Source: JAVVSK01 sp036654235 (GTDB taxonomy: Bacteria > Bacillota > Clostridia > Christensenellales > CAG-138). Taken from it: a stretch of DNA of 64,000 bases. Position numbers and translations under genes: made by a program. Below the pieces are notes generated by a model. It saw nothing but the letters and a program-made list of their open reading frames with translations. It did no database searches and was not told the origin of the DNA. Positions 9,182 through 17,094 of this stretch are shown piece by piece (position 1 is the first letter of the stretch; every line of letters begins with the position of its first letter). The stretch is from positions 1 to 64,000 of the forward strand of contig JAVVSK010000009.1 in the NCBI GenBank assembly GCA_036654235.1, read 5' to 3'.

Positions 9182-9589
9182 TCAGCCTACTTTCGAAAAA
9201 ACGGTCTTCTTTGCGTTTTTACTTTCGGGGAGCATAGTCATAACTGTTTTATCGGAGCTAAATTGTATAGAATAGAAAGCGGTCGTAACGTTACCTTTTC
9301 CGTCTACTGTTCTTATTACAACGCGCTCAACATGAGGAGTATAAAAAAACTTACGAATCGATAGATAGCCGTCGTCATACGGATTTTCAGCATCATGTGA
9401 AGTTATTGTACCGTCCTTATTGAAGGTTATAATCTGCGTTGTACCAATTACTTTCCAGTCTCCGATAAAAGGCGCAATTTCTCCGTTATGCGGTGGATCG
9501 GTTTCCGTAGGTTTTGTGTTTTCTTTCGAACAGGCAAAAACGGAGATTGCAAATATGCAGACCATAAAGCATAAAAATATTTTTTTCAT
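9182..9589 (-). CDS. Small lipoprotein of unknown function
   Basis: 135 residues. The start MKKIFLCFMVCIFAISVFACS is a lipoprotein signal peptide with lipobox VFAC, so the mature protein is probably membrane-anchored at about Cys20. The rest has a lipocalin-like rhythm (IGDWKVIGTTQIITFNKDGTI, then SIQFSSDKTVMTML) resembling small beta-barrel lipoproteins with a GxW signature, but I do not recognise a named family. It is 6 nt upstream of rpiB and may be co-transcribed with it. Function is unassigned. Confidence 0.7.
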   Translation of the reverse strand: MKKIFLCFMVCIFAISVFACSKENTKPTETDPPHNGEIAPFIGDWKVIGTTQIITFNKDGTITSHDAENPYDDGYLSIRKFFYTPHVERVVIRTVDGKGNVTTAFYSIQFSSDKTVMTMLPESKNAKKTVFSKVG

Positions 9590-9672
9590 AATCGTTCACC
9601 TCAAAAGCTTTCAATGAATACATATAATAATACAACTAATAAAGGATTTGAACAAGTAGGAGAGGTATAAAA

Positions 9673-9954
9673 ATGAAGGATCTTAAAAGCGGACTTAATA
9701 AAGGCGGTAAATCGCAAAATAATATGCAGCAGCAACAAAATAATATGAATATCGACGGGATTATACCGGATGAAATTAAAAAACAATACGGTAATAAGAG
9801 CAGCTCAGAGCTTTTAAACGAATTAAAGCGGGAATATCAAAACGGAAATTTTAATGCAAACGAACTAAAGGCTCTGATAAACCGTATCTCGCCAATGCTG
9901 GACGAACGCGCGAAGCAAACTTTAAGAGAAATAATGAAGATAACAGAAAGATAA
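9673..9954 (+). CDS. Small conserved-looking protein with Gln/Asn-rich start
   Basis: 93 residues. An AGGAGAGGT Shine-Dalgarno lies upstream of ATG 9673. Residues 1-30 are rich in Gln and Asn (QNNMQQQQNNMN). The remainder is predicted helical: PDEIKKQYGNKSSSELLNELKREYQNG and a final ERAKQTLREIMKITE. No signal peptide or membrane segment is seen. It stands alone, divergent from the lipoprotein gene. I do not recognise the family. The strong ribosome site and amphipathic helix pattern support a real gene. Confidence 0.6.
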   Translation: MKDLKSGLNKGGKSQNNMQQQQNNMNIDGIIPDEIKKQYGNKSSSELLNELKREYQNGNFNANELKALINRISPMLDERAKQTLREIMKITER

Positions 9955-10020
9955 ACGGGCAGAAGAATATTCCTTTGTCCGTATTTAAAGCGGCACAGAG
10001 CCGAAAGTATAGAAAGAAAC

Positions 10021-10611
10021 TCAAATAAAAAACGTAAATATAAGGAGCGAGATAATTGGAGCGACGATACCGACGGCGGTTCCGGCGGCAAGCTCCAAAA
10101 CGGTATGGCGATCCATAGCCATGCGCGCCCAATAGACGATAGGTAAGAGGGCAAAAAGGGCGATAAAGGGCCAGCCCAAAAACCAAACCATGAGGACTAT
10201 TGGACCAGCCATACCGCAGGCATGCCCACTCGCTTTAACTTTCACAACCTTATTTACGAAGGTAAGTAAAAGTGCAGTGATAAAGTATGAGGTCAATATT
10301 ACAGCTACCGCATGGGGCGGAAGAAAACAAATTTCATAAATTATACCAAAAAGATAGCCTATGAGAGTAAAGAGAAAGGCGAGATTCCGTTCGCCCTCCC
10401 GACCTTTTGCATTAATCTTTGGGATTATGCGGGCGACGGGATAAGCTAAAAGGGGAACAATGCCTAAGCAAAATATGATCACAAAAAGAAATCCAATATT
10501 GTTATCAAAGAGCTGAGGTCGAAAAATATAGACCAATGTAACGGCGATCATAGCCATTACGGGCGCAACCGTTATAACGCTTAAAATTTTACCCAACTTT
10601 TTTTTCATCAA
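10021..10611 (-). CDS. PAP2-like membrane phosphatase
   Basis: 196 residues, almost all hydrophobic, with about six membrane helices. Near residue 130 is KASGHACG, matching the SGH phosphatase motif of the PAP2 superfamily. Near residue 163 is ARMAMDRHTVLELAAG, matching the R-x5-H third motif with the catalytic His. Family members dephosphorylate lipid phosphates such as undecaprenyl diphosphate or phosphatidic acid. The first KxxxxxxRP motif is not clear, so activity is inferred. It is a monocistronic gene with GGAGGTG just upstream of its ATG, divergent from nrdD. Confidence 0.72.
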   Translation of the reverse strand: MMKKKLGKILSVITVAPVMAMIAVTLVYIFRPQLFDNNIGFLFVIIFCLGIVPLLAYPVARIIPKINAKGREGERNLAFLFTLIGYLFGIIYEICFLPPHAVAVILTSYFITALLLTFVNKVVKVKASGHACGMAGPIVLMVWFLGWPFIALFALLPIVYWARMAMDRHTVLELAAGTAVGIVAPIISLLIFTFFI

Positions 10612-10815
10612 TAAACACCTCCAAATTGAATTTTATTATACCAAATATAAACGTTAATGTAAAATCATAGTAACTCTTTTAATTTATATAGCTATTCTAT
10701 AAAGTTTTAATTAAACTTAAAAAATAAATAGCGGCAATTGTCCATGATTTTGAAAAGTCAATTTGTAGATTTCCAGGCTTATAAGGCTTTCTTAAAAATC
10801 ACAATGTAAGAATTT

Positions 10816-10831
10816 ACACTATATATAGCTA
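10816..10831 (+). promoter_or_regulatory. NrdR box 1 (distal)
   Basis: ACACTATATATAGCTA matches the NrdR consensus ACACwATATATwGTGT at 13 of 16 positions. NrdR is the ATP/dATP-sensing repressor of ribonucleotide reductase genes. The companion box begins exactly 32 bp downstream, about three helical turns, the normal spacing for tandem NrdR sites. Confidence 0.82.
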
Positions 10832-10847
10832 TCGAGCCTTTTGAAAA

Positions 10848-10863
10848 ACGCTATATCTTGTGG
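10848..10863 (+). promoter_or_regulatory. NrdR box 2 (proximal)
   Basis: ACGCTATATCTTGTGG matches 13 of 16 positions of the NrdR consensus, including the core CTATAT and the TTGTG half. It lies 5 bp upstream of a perfect -10 hexamer TATAAT at 10869-10874, so a bound repressor would cover the promoter spacer of nrdD. Confidence 0.8.
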
Positions 10864-10868
10864 TACAC

Positions 10869-10874
10869 TATAAT
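10869..10874 (+). promoter_or_regulatory. Predicted -10 element of nrdD
   Basis: A TATAAT hexamer lies 22 bp before the nrdD ATG. No good -35 is seen at 17 bp; TTGAAA at 10841 is 22 bp away. Transcription would start near 10881, giving a very short leader that begins at the AGGAGG ribosome site. Confidence 0.5.
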
Positions 10875-10895
10875 CGGGAATCAGGAGGAGAACTT

Positions 10896-13211
10896 ATGAT
10901 AAAAGAAATAGTAAAAAGAGACGGACGACGGGTTGCGTTTGATGTTGATAAAATAACCGAAGCTATATTTAAAGCGGCACAGGCTCTTGGAGGAAACGAC
11001 CGGGTTGAAGCATCCGAGCTTGCGAACGAAGCCGTTTTATATCTTGAGAATCGCGGGAATATCGTTCCCAGTGTTGAAGATATACAGGACGCAGTTGAGC
11101 GCGTACTTATAAAAAACGGGCATAGTAGGACGGCGAAAGAATTTATTTTATACCGCGCCGATAGGACTAGGGTTCGCGAGATGAATACGAAGCTCATGCA
11201 TGTATATGAGGAGCTGACTTTTAAAGATGCACGAGATAACGATATAAAGCGCGAAAACGCTAATATAGACGGCGATACGGCTATGGGGACTATGCTTAAA
11301 TATGGTTCTGAGGGTGCGAAACAGTTTTATGAGATGTTCATATTGAAACCGGAACATAGCAAAGCACATGCCGAGGGGGATATTCATATACACGATCTCG
11401 ATTTTTTAACTCTCACTACGACATGTTGTCAAATAGACTTGACACAGCTTTTTAAGAACGGATTTTCGACCGGACACGGATTTTTACGAGAGCCAAACTC
11501 GATTCAAAGCTATTCGGCTCTAGCCTGTATAGCGATTCAAAGCAATCAAAACGATCAGCATGGGGGACAGAGCGTACCATGTTTCGATTTTGATATGAGC
11601 GATGGGGTTAGAAAAAGCTATAGACAGATTTATAGGGATAATATGATAAAGGCTCTCGATATGTTGGACGTTGAAAATTCAGATTTTTTAATCAGATCCA
11701 CTCTCGAAGCTATCGAAAATAAACATGGCATCCTTCCTAATCTTGCGGGCGATAATGGATACGGGAATTTTGAAAAAGAGCTTCTTCTAAACGCGGGCTT
11801 ACCGGAAGAAAAAATCGATAGGGCGCAGGGTCAGACGATAAAATATGCAAATAAAGAAATAGACAGAGCGACCTATCAATCCATGGAGGCTCTCGTTCAT
11901 AACTTAAACACAATGCATTCCCGCGCGGGTGCACAGATTCCGTTTTCATCAATAAATTACGGAACTGATATTTCTCCCGAGGGTCGCTTGGTAACGAAAA
12001 ACCTTTTATTGGCTACCGAAGCGGGACTTGGCAATGGTGAAACCGCTATATTCCCGATACATATATTTAAGGTTAAAGAGGGCGTAAACTTTAATCCGGG
12101 CGATATAAATTATGATCTTTTTAAGCTCGCCTGCCGAGTAAGCGCAAAGCGACTGTTCCCGAACTTTTCATTTATAGACGCGCCCTTTAATTTAAAATAT
12201 TATAAAGAGGGAAAAAAAGAAACCGAAGTTTCGTATATGGGGTGCAGAACGCGCGTAATAGCGAATGTCTATGATCCGACGCGGGAAATCGTTACGGGAC
12301 GCGGGAATCTTTCGTTTACGTCTATCAATCTTCCGCGCCTTGCGGTTCGCGCGAACCATAATGTAGACTTTTTCTTTGATCTTCTCGACCGCGCGTTGGA
12401 TATCGTTATAGATCAGTTAATGGATAGGTTCCGAATCCAATGCAGTAAAAAGGTAAAGAATTATCCGTTCCTAATGGGTCAGGGGATATGGCTTGACTCA
12501 GGAAAGCTAGGACCCGAAGATAACGTAGGCGAAATTTTAAAACACGGAACTATGTCTATAGGGTTTATCGGTCTCGCCGAATGCTTAACCGCGCTTATAG
12601 GCGCACATCATGGGGAAACGAAGCAGGCGCAAAATCTTGGTTTAGATATAATAGCTTATATGCGTAAGAGATGCGACGAAGAGAGCGCAAAAATGCATCT
12701 CAACTATACCCTTTTAGCGACGCCGGCCGAGGGGCTGAGCGGAAGATTCGTTCGTATAGATAAAGAAAAATTTGGTATAATCCCCGGAGTTACGGATAAA
12801 GAATATTACACCAACTCATTCCATATTCCGGTGAGCTATAAAATATCGGCTTACGATAAAATTCGCTTAGAAGCGCCTTATCATGCGCTTACGAACGCCG
12901 GTCATATAACTTATATTGAGCTTGATGGTGATCCTCTCAAAAATCTCGAAGCGTTTGAATCCGTGATTCGTTACATGAAGGAGGCGGGAGTCGGATACGG
13001 CTCTATTAACCACCCCGTGGATCGCGATCCGGTATGCGGCTATACCGGAATAATAGACGAAGTATGTCCGCGTTGCGGAAGACACGAGGGAGAGCCGGTA
13101 AGCGTCGAAAAGCTTCGTAGCTTAGGCGTTTATAAAAATAAAAATTCAGCAACGTTAGGGTGTTGTGGCGATCCTAAAGAGGAAGCCGACAGAATACCCA
13201 ATGCACTATAA
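10896..13211 (+). CDS. nrdD: Anaerobic ribonucleoside-triphosphate reductase, large part (lacks own glycyl radical motif)
   Basis: 771 residues from ATG 10896, which follows AGGAGG; the earlier GTG at 10860 lies within the operator. Class III ribonucleotide reductase makes dNTPs without oxygen. Seen: an ATP-cone regulatory domain (about residues 1-95), the barrel core with Cys motif TTCCQIDL near 175 and the loop SFTSINLPRLAV near 470, and a zinc-type end with DPVCGYTG and CPRCGRHEG near 712-727. E. coli-type enzymes continue from the zinc site into the RVCGYL glycyl radical loop. Here the chain instead ends ATLGCCGDPKEEADRIPNAL, and the radical motif is in the next ORF (13232). nrdG follows further downstream. 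Regulation is by the NrdR boxes. Confidence 0.93.
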   Translation: MIKEIVKRDGRRVAFDVDKITEAIFKAAQALGGNDRVEASELANEAVLYLENRGNIVPSVEDIQDAVERVLIKNGHSRTAKEFILYRADRTRVREMNTKLMHVYEELTFKDARDNDIKRENANIDGDTAMGTMLKYGSEGAKQFYEMFILKPEHSKAHAEGDIHIHDLDFLTLTTTCCQIDLTQLFKNGFSTGHGFLREPNSIQSYSALACIAIQSNQNDQHGGQSVPCFDFDMSDGVRKSYRQIYRDNMIKALDMLDVENSDFLIRSTLEAIENKHGILPNLAGDNGYGNFEKELLLNAGLPEEKIDRAQGQTIKYANKEIDRATYQSMEALVHNLNTMHSRAGAQIPFSSINYGTDISPEGRLVTKNLLLATEAGLGNGETAIFPIHIFKVKEGVNFNPGDINYDLFKLACRVSAKRLFPNFSFIDAPFNLKYYKEGKKETEVSYMGCRTRVIANVYDPTREIVTGRGNLSFTSINLPRLAVRANHNVDFFFDLLDRALDIVIDQLMDRFRIQCSKKVKNYPFLMGQGIWLDSGKLGPEDNVGEILKHGTMSIGFIGLAECLTALIGAHHGETKQAQNLGLDIIAYMRKRCDEESAKMHLNYTLLATPAEGLSGRFVRIDKEKFGIIPGVTDKEYYTNSFHIPVSYKISAYDKIRLEAPYHALTNAGHITYIELDGDPLKNLEAFESVIRYMKEAGVGYGSINHPVDRDPVCGYTGIIDEVCPRCGRHEGEPVSVEKLRSLGVYKNKNSATLGCCGDPKEEADRIPNAL

Positions 13212-13231
13212 AATTAAGGAGAATGAAAACA

Positions 13232-13402
13232 ATGATAATCGAAACAGAACCGAAAACCGTCGGAAAGGACGTTGGCTTTGAGCGTATTCGCAGAATAACC
13301 GGATATCTGGTCGGAACTCTGGATAGATTTAACGATGCTAAGCGCGCCGAAGTTGCGGATAGAGTAAAACACGGGCTTACATGTGAAAAAGAAAAGATCT
13401 GA
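13232..13402 (+). CDS. NrdD glycyl radical C-terminal segment encoded as a separate small ORF
   Basis: 56 codons in a different frame from nrdD, beginning 20 nt after its stop. AAGGAG at 13216-13221 sits 10 nt before ATG 13232; the in-frame ATG at 13223 is too close to it. The product contains IRRITGYLVGTLDRFNDAKR followed by AEVADRVKH. This matches the C-terminal end of full-length NrdD proteins, where the Gly of R-x-x-GYL (Gly24 here) carries the stable radical made by NrdG. The likely role is to complete the reductase in trans, much as GrcA/YfiD replaces the radical domain of pyruvate formate-lyase. A sequencing frameshift is possible but less likely, because the ORF has its own ribosome site and start. 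Confidence 0.8.
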   Translation: MIIETEPKTVGKDVGFERIRRITGYLVGTLDRFNDAKRAEVADRVKHGLTCEKEKI

Positions 13403-13446
13403 CTAATGTTCTAAGACTAAAGGTTAAAAGCGATAGCTTTTAAAAG

Positions 13447-13507
13447 AGCCGGGAAATTTATTTCGGAACTTTTGAGCTGAGGGGCGGACTTAATCCGCCC
13501 GCCGGCT
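13447..13507 (+). ncRNA. Structured RNA segment between the small nrdD ORF and nrdG
   Basis: The outer stem AGCCGG (13447-13452) / CCGGCT (13502-13507) encloses a perfect 7-bp GC-rich hairpin GGGCGGA / TCCGCCC (13482-13500) with a CTTAA loop. The outer stem runs into TTTTG. It could be an attenuator or processing signal that sets nrdG level below nrdD. I do not recognise a known riboswitch class. Confidence 0.45.
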
Positions 13508-13540
13508 TTTGTAACGGGGAAAAGTCATAGCGGAGGTAAT

Positions 13541-14062
13541 ATGAGCGATGGAATAGAGCTTAGGCTCGCGGGGGTTATACGCGAATCAATAGTGGACGGA
13601 CCGGGCATACGATTGACCGTGTTTTTACAGGGGTGTCCGCACGACTGTCCCGGATGCCATAATCCCGAAACGCACAATATAAACGGCGGTTACGTAGGAA
13701 ATATCGAAAAAATACTTGAGGCTGTTGATGCTGATCCCCTGCTTCGCGGAATAACCTTATCTGGCGGCGAACCATTTTTGCAGTCTGAGGCGGTTTTACC
13801 TCTCGTTAAAGCGATAATTTCGAGAAATAAGGATATCGTCGTGTTTTCTGGATATACGTTTGAGGAGCTTATAGAGCTTTCCGAGGTTCGCCCATCAATT
13901 ATTGAGCTTTTAAAGCGGACTTTCATGTTGATAGACGGAAGATTCATCATAGAACGGAAAAATATATCGCTGCTATTTCGCGGAAGCGAGAATCAACGCA
14001 TAATAGATGTTCAAAAATCATTAGAGACAAGAAGCGCAGTTTTATTTAAGGAATACAATTAA
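13541..14062 (+). CDS. nrdG: Anaerobic ribonucleotide reductase activating protein NrdG
   Basis: 173-residue radical SAM activase that abstracts a hydrogen from the glycine of NrdD using S-adenosylmethionine and a 4Fe-4S cluster. The cluster motif C-x3-C-x2-C is GCPHDCPGC (Cys32, 36, 39). The start region RESIVDGPGIRLTVFLQG and the GGEPFLQ segment near residue 75 are typical of NrdG and PFL-activase proteins; the short length favours NrdG. A GGAGGT ribosome site precedes ATG 13541. It lies downstream of the split nrdD, as expected for its partner. Confidence 0.93.
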   Translation: MSDGIELRLAGVIRESIVDGPGIRLTVFLQGCPHDCPGCHNPETHNINGGYVGNIEKILEAVDADPLLRGITLSGGEPFLQSEAVLPLVKAIISRNKDIVVFSGYTFEELIELSEVRPSIIELLKRTFMLIDGRFIIERKNISLLFRGSENQRIIDVQKSLETRSAVLFKEYN

Positions 14063-14247
14063 CCTAATGATAAAAATGCAGTGCTGGAATAATTTCAGAA
14101 AAAATATACAAAAATAAAAAATACCGGAATATTTAGCGGGAAGCGAAAACGACTTTTGTATTTAGCGTTCGCCCCGCGTTTTCATATGAATAAAAGATAT
14201 TGAATACGCGCAAGCTACGTGTACATGAAAAAACAGGAGGTAAATTT

Positions 14248-14430
14248 ATGTCACAGAGCAAAGCAGGTTGCCAGACTATTGGCTGCACGGTTAGAAGCTG
14301 CAAAAACAATACCGAGGGATGTCTTTGTACGTTGACGCGCATAGAGGTTCAACCGAAATGCGGGTGCGATTCTTGCGGCAGCGGAAGCCCGTCGGACGAA
14401 AGCCTTTGCGGAAGCTATAAGGCTAGGTAA
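14248..14430 (+). CDS. DUF1540 cysteine-rich small protein
   Basis: 60 residues from ATG 14248, preceded by AGGAGG. Nine cysteines occur in the pattern GCTVRSCKNNTEGCLCTLTR, then CGCDSC and a final C. The CxVxxCxxN...C....I.V spacing matches DUF1540, a small likely metal-binding family common in Clostridia with no settled function. It follows nrdG by 185 nt with no shared overlap and ends in a strong terminator. No radical SAM peptide maturase is adjacent, so a RiPP precursor role is not supported. Confidence 0.72.
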   Translation: MSQSKAGCQTIGCTVRSCKNNTEGCLCTLTRIEVQPKCGCDSCGSGSPSDESLCGSYKAR

Positions 14431-14447
14431 TCCCGATGGAAACAAGG

Positions 14448-14479
14448 GGCGCGGCAAAGCTGGATTTGCCGCGCCTTTT
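14448..14479 (+). terminator. Rho-independent terminator
   Basis: A perfect 11-bp stem GGCGCGGCAAA / TTTGCCGCGCC with a 6-nt loop, followed by TTTTG, 17 nt after the DUF1540 gene stop. Confidence 0.9.
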
Positions 14480-14658
14480 GATATTTAAAAAATACGAAGG
14501 AGCTTATGGAAACGATTAACCTGAAAGTTAATAAGCAATTAATAATTGCACGCATTTTAGACTCCATATCTAATCTTTGAATAAAATTTAATCTAAGTAC
14601 AATTCTTTAATTTAACATTTCTTACAGATTTTCACAAAATGTTCACGGTAATATACAT

Positions 14659-14686
14659 TTGACTACTTGAAAACGGCGCATATTAT
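14659..14686 (+). promoter_or_regulatory. Candidate promoter of deoC
   Basis: TTGACT (14659-14664), a 16-bp spacer and TATTAT (14681-14686) lie about 45 bp before the deoC start in an AT-rich gap. Confidence 0.45.
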
Positions 14687-14731
14687 ATCATAGAATAGTA
14701 TAAAGGTCTAGCATAAAAAAAGGAGGTCGCC

Positions 14732-15379
14732 GTGTTTTATATCAATCACTATTTAGATCAAGCTATTTTGAAACCGGACGTAAAAGCAGATCAGGTTAAG
14801 TCGGCATCAAGAGAAGCGATTCACTATCAATTTGCAGCTCTTTGTTTAAATCCCTGCTATTTAGAGCTTGCTGCACCGATACTAAGCGGATCTGACGTCG
14901 CCCTTTGTTCCGTCATTGATTTTCCTCTAGGCGCGTCATTAACGGAGGTGCGCGTTTTGGAAGCGAAAAGGGCGGTTGAGCTTAAAGCTACCGAAATAGA
15001 CGCGGTAATGAATATTTCGGCGGCAAAAAATGGCAATTTTGAAGCCGTTTATGCTGATATATCTTCTATTGTGGAGGCAATAGAGGGGCGCGCGCTATTA
15101 AAGGTCGTAATTGAAACCGCGATTTTAACGGATGAGGAAAAGATAAAGGTCTGTAAAGCTATAAAGCGTGCTAAAGCGGACTTTATAAAAACAAGTACGG
15201 GGACGATGGGCGGCGCAAGTGAATATGATATCGCTTTGATTAAGCGCGTCGTTGAGGACCGGGTTAAGATTAAAGCTTCGGGCGGGATAAATACTAAGGA
15301 ACGCGCAATTGCCTTTTTAAAGGCAGGTGCGAACCGAATAGGAACGAGTCACGGGGTAGATATCGTTACAGCTACATAA
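14732..15379 (+). CDS. deoC: Deoxyribose-phosphate aldolase
   Basis: 215 residues from GTG 14732, which is preceded by AGGAGG. The enzyme cleaves 2-deoxyribose 5-phosphate to glyceraldehyde 3-phosphate and acetaldehyde in deoxynucleoside breakdown. Seen: EIDAVMNIS (Asp near residue 91), the Schiff-base lysine in DFIKTSTG near 152, and KASGGI near 182, which carries the second active-site lysine. Length is normal for the family. Its last 8 nt overlap the end of the convergent gene at 15372, so the two genes share their tails and no terminator separates them. Confidence 0.93.
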   Translation: MFYINHYLDQAILKPDVKADQVKSASREAIHYQFAALCLNPCYLELAAPILSGSDVALCSVIDFPLGASLTEVRVLEAKRAVELKATEIDAVMNISAAKNGNFEAVYADISSIVEAIEGRALLKVVIETAILTDEEKIKVCKAIKRAKADFIKTSTGTMGGASEYDIALIKRVVEDRVKIKASGGINTKERAIAFLKAGANRIGTSHGVDIVTAT

Positions 15380-15872
15380 ATAGGTTTTCATCATATAAAA
15401 GCGAGGCGAGCGCGGAAACTATTCGGATTCTATTCCTATACACGGTAGTTGCGTCGCAATTTAAAGTTTTTCCTACTTCCACGTCGTTTTCGCGCTTAAA
15501 ATATCGCCTTTCGATAACTCCGTAATAAGGGTCGTTAGAAAATTTTCTTAACGCACGGCGAACTAAAAAAATCTCGCGTTCGTCGGACGCTATCCGCGAT
15601 TTAAGGTAGTTTATTTGCGCTTCGTGAACGTCATATTTATCGAGGCGCATTCCTGGTTTTATAAGGCTAACAAAAGAGCGCGCATTGTTTTTAAGCGCCT
15701 CTATTCCCTGATTTTCTAAATTGAAAAGATCTTCTTTATTGTCATCTATTCTTATAGCAACGACGTTTAATTCGTAGAGACGCCTTTCTGTTGCGGCAAA
15801 AATATTTTTTTCACGTTCTCGCGAAAGCTGTACGCGACCTTTTTTTGGTGCGTTTATCTTAAAAGTTTGCAT
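15372..15872 (-). CDS. Phage-type sigma-like regulator (ArpU/DUF1492-like)
   Basis: 166 residues. A helical body (residues 20-115) is followed by YYGVIERRYFKRENDVEVG and CDATTVYRNRIRIVSALASL, which reads as a sigma region 4-like helix-turn-helix. This arrangement resembles ArpU-type late-gene regulators of Gram-positive phages. The gene stands between deoC (convergent) and an orphan lysin gene, so both could be prophage remnants. AGGAGGCGATTC lies just before ATG 15872. The exact family is inferred from pattern alone. Confidence 0.55.
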   Translation of the reverse strand: MQTFKINAPKKGRVQLSREREKNIFAATERRLYELNVVAIRIDDNKEDLFNLENQGIEALKNNARSFVSLIKPGMRLDKYDVHEAQINYLKSRIASDEREIFLVRRALRKFSNDPYYGVIERRYFKRENDVEVGKTLNCDATTVYRNRIRIVSALASLLYDENLFM

Positions 15873-16092
15873 TGAATCGCCTCCTAAGTTTCCAATAAAG
15901 AAATTTTATCCATTTAAAGGCAAAAATTCAATCCTTGAAAAGAAGGCTATACCAATTTTGGGACAGACTTAAGGTATTCTGAAAGCCCGGTTTGCTTATG
16001 AGACGTTTTTTAGTAAAAAATACGTAAATGTACATTAAATATAAGGATAATCCTTATAATTATCAGTTTTCGATTTTATTGTAAATATGTTA

Positions 16093-16118
16093 GAGGGAGA
16101 CGCAACTCCGTCTCCCTC
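16093..16118. terminator. Hairpin downstream of the lysin region
   Basis: A perfect 9-bp stem GAGGGAGAC / GTCTCCCTC with an 8-nt loop. Neither side has a clean T-run; the plus side continues GTTCTATATTTAT. It probably ends transcripts coming from the minus-strand lysin gene. Confidence 0.5.
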
Positions 16119-16138
16119 GTTCTATATTTATCAAAAAA

Positions 16139-16276
16139 TTAATATTTACCGGGCAAAGACGGATTGTTGCCGTTGCAATATAGGAGTACGGTTGAAAGCG
16201 TCATTCCTATAGCGCCGGTCCACCAGGGTATATTGAGTTTCGAGGTAACTTCCGTGCTTACAAAGGTTGTATACAT
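16139..16276 (-). pseudogene. Possible remnant of a holin-like small membrane protein
   Basis: A 45-codon frame reads MYTTFVSTEVTSKLNIPWW and then a hydrophobic stretch (TGAIGMTLSTVLLYCNG). In-frame codons continue upstream of this ATG (FSIGLFSA) until a TAA, without a start codon, which suggests a truncated 5' end. It lies just downstream of the lysin gene, where a holin is often found. The call is tentative. Confidence 0.3.
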
Positions 16277-16359
16277 TGCGCTAAAAAGTCCTATAGAAAA
16301 TAATTACCTCTTTTCCCTGCTTTGCAAACATTAGGTTTTTTAAAGTACTTCTTCCTCGC

Positions 16360-17094
16360 TCATATCTGAAGCTCACCTTTATATGTTTTTTCGCCGCATG
16401 TAACGCTAACGTTAAGTTTATCGGGCGTTGCGCCGGAACCCTGTTCCGCGCAAAATTCGGATATTGCTTTTATCGTCTTGTTTCCGCAAATTCCGTCAGG
16501 CGTTCCGCAATCGTATAGCAGAGCGTTAAGCGCCGTTTGCAGAGCCTTTATATCATTCCCTCGCATAAGGGGAGAGGTTATCGTCAATTTCTTTGGCATA
16601 TTTATCGCCTCCTTTAATTTGTCGAGTATTCCGTAATCAGTCCAGTAATCAGAGCCGTTAAACGCGATACCTTCCTTAACGACACCGAAATCGCGCCCTT
16701 TCGCGTGAATTACTGTTCCGTTTCCAATATAGACACCAACATGATAAGCGGTTCCGCTGGATACTCTAAAAAGTAAGTCTCCTGCCTTGAGCGCTGCATA
16801 TCCGATTTTTTGCGCCTTATTCATTAGACCGTTGGCGCTAGTGTCCCAGCCAGCCGCTTCTATATTGGAATCAAGTAGGTATTTTACGATTAGTCCGCTG
16901 CAATCGTAAGCCGCGAGATTTTTCGCTCCTTCACTTTGGCGTTTATGCCAAAAACGGATAGCACGGTCGGCATTATTGGCGCTAGTTTCCATGCGTTTTA
17001 TCCAAGCCTCGGATATATCCGTTTGACCTTGACCACCCCAAACATAAATATTTCCGACGGCATCATCTAAATATTCTAAAAAACTTTTCCTCAT
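16360..17094 (-). CDS. NlpC/P60 peptidoglycan hydrolase with C-terminal peptidoglycan-binding-like domain
   Basis: 244 residues without a signal peptide. Residues 10-150 are an NlpC/P60 cysteine peptidase domain with nucleophile YDCSGL near 65, catalytic His in YHVGVYIG near 117 and VIHAKG near 130. Residues 165-215 resemble a peptidoglycan-binding domain 1 repeat (ALQTALNALLYDCGTPDGICG). Such proteins cut D-Glu-diamino acid or related peptide bonds in the wall. The lack of a signal and the Y-WGGQG start region match phage endolysins rather than secreted autolysins. No other phage structural genes are visible nearby. Confidence 0.8.
   Translation of the reverse strand: MRKSFLEYLDDAVGNIYVWGGQGQTDISEAWIKRMETSANNADRAIRFWHKRQSEGAKNLAAYDCSGLIVKYLLDSNIEAAGWDTSANGLMNKAQKIGYAALKAGDLLFRVSSGTAYHVGVYIGNGTVIHAKGRDFGVVKEGIAFNGSDYWTDYGILDKLKEAINMPKKLTITSPLMRGNDIKALQTALNALLYDCGTPDGICGNKTIKAISEFCAEQGSGATPDKLNVSVTCGEKTYKGELQI

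Noticed and set aside
10860..10896. Upstream GTG start for nrdD
   Set aside because: It falls in the NrdR box/-10 region and lacks a ribosome site, while ATG 10896 follows AGGAGG.
14248..14430. Cys-rich 60-residue protein near a radical SAM gene as a RiPP precursor
   Set aside because: The Cys spacing fits DUF1540, and the nearby radical SAM protein is clearly NrdG, with no SPASM-type maturase or exporter adjacent.
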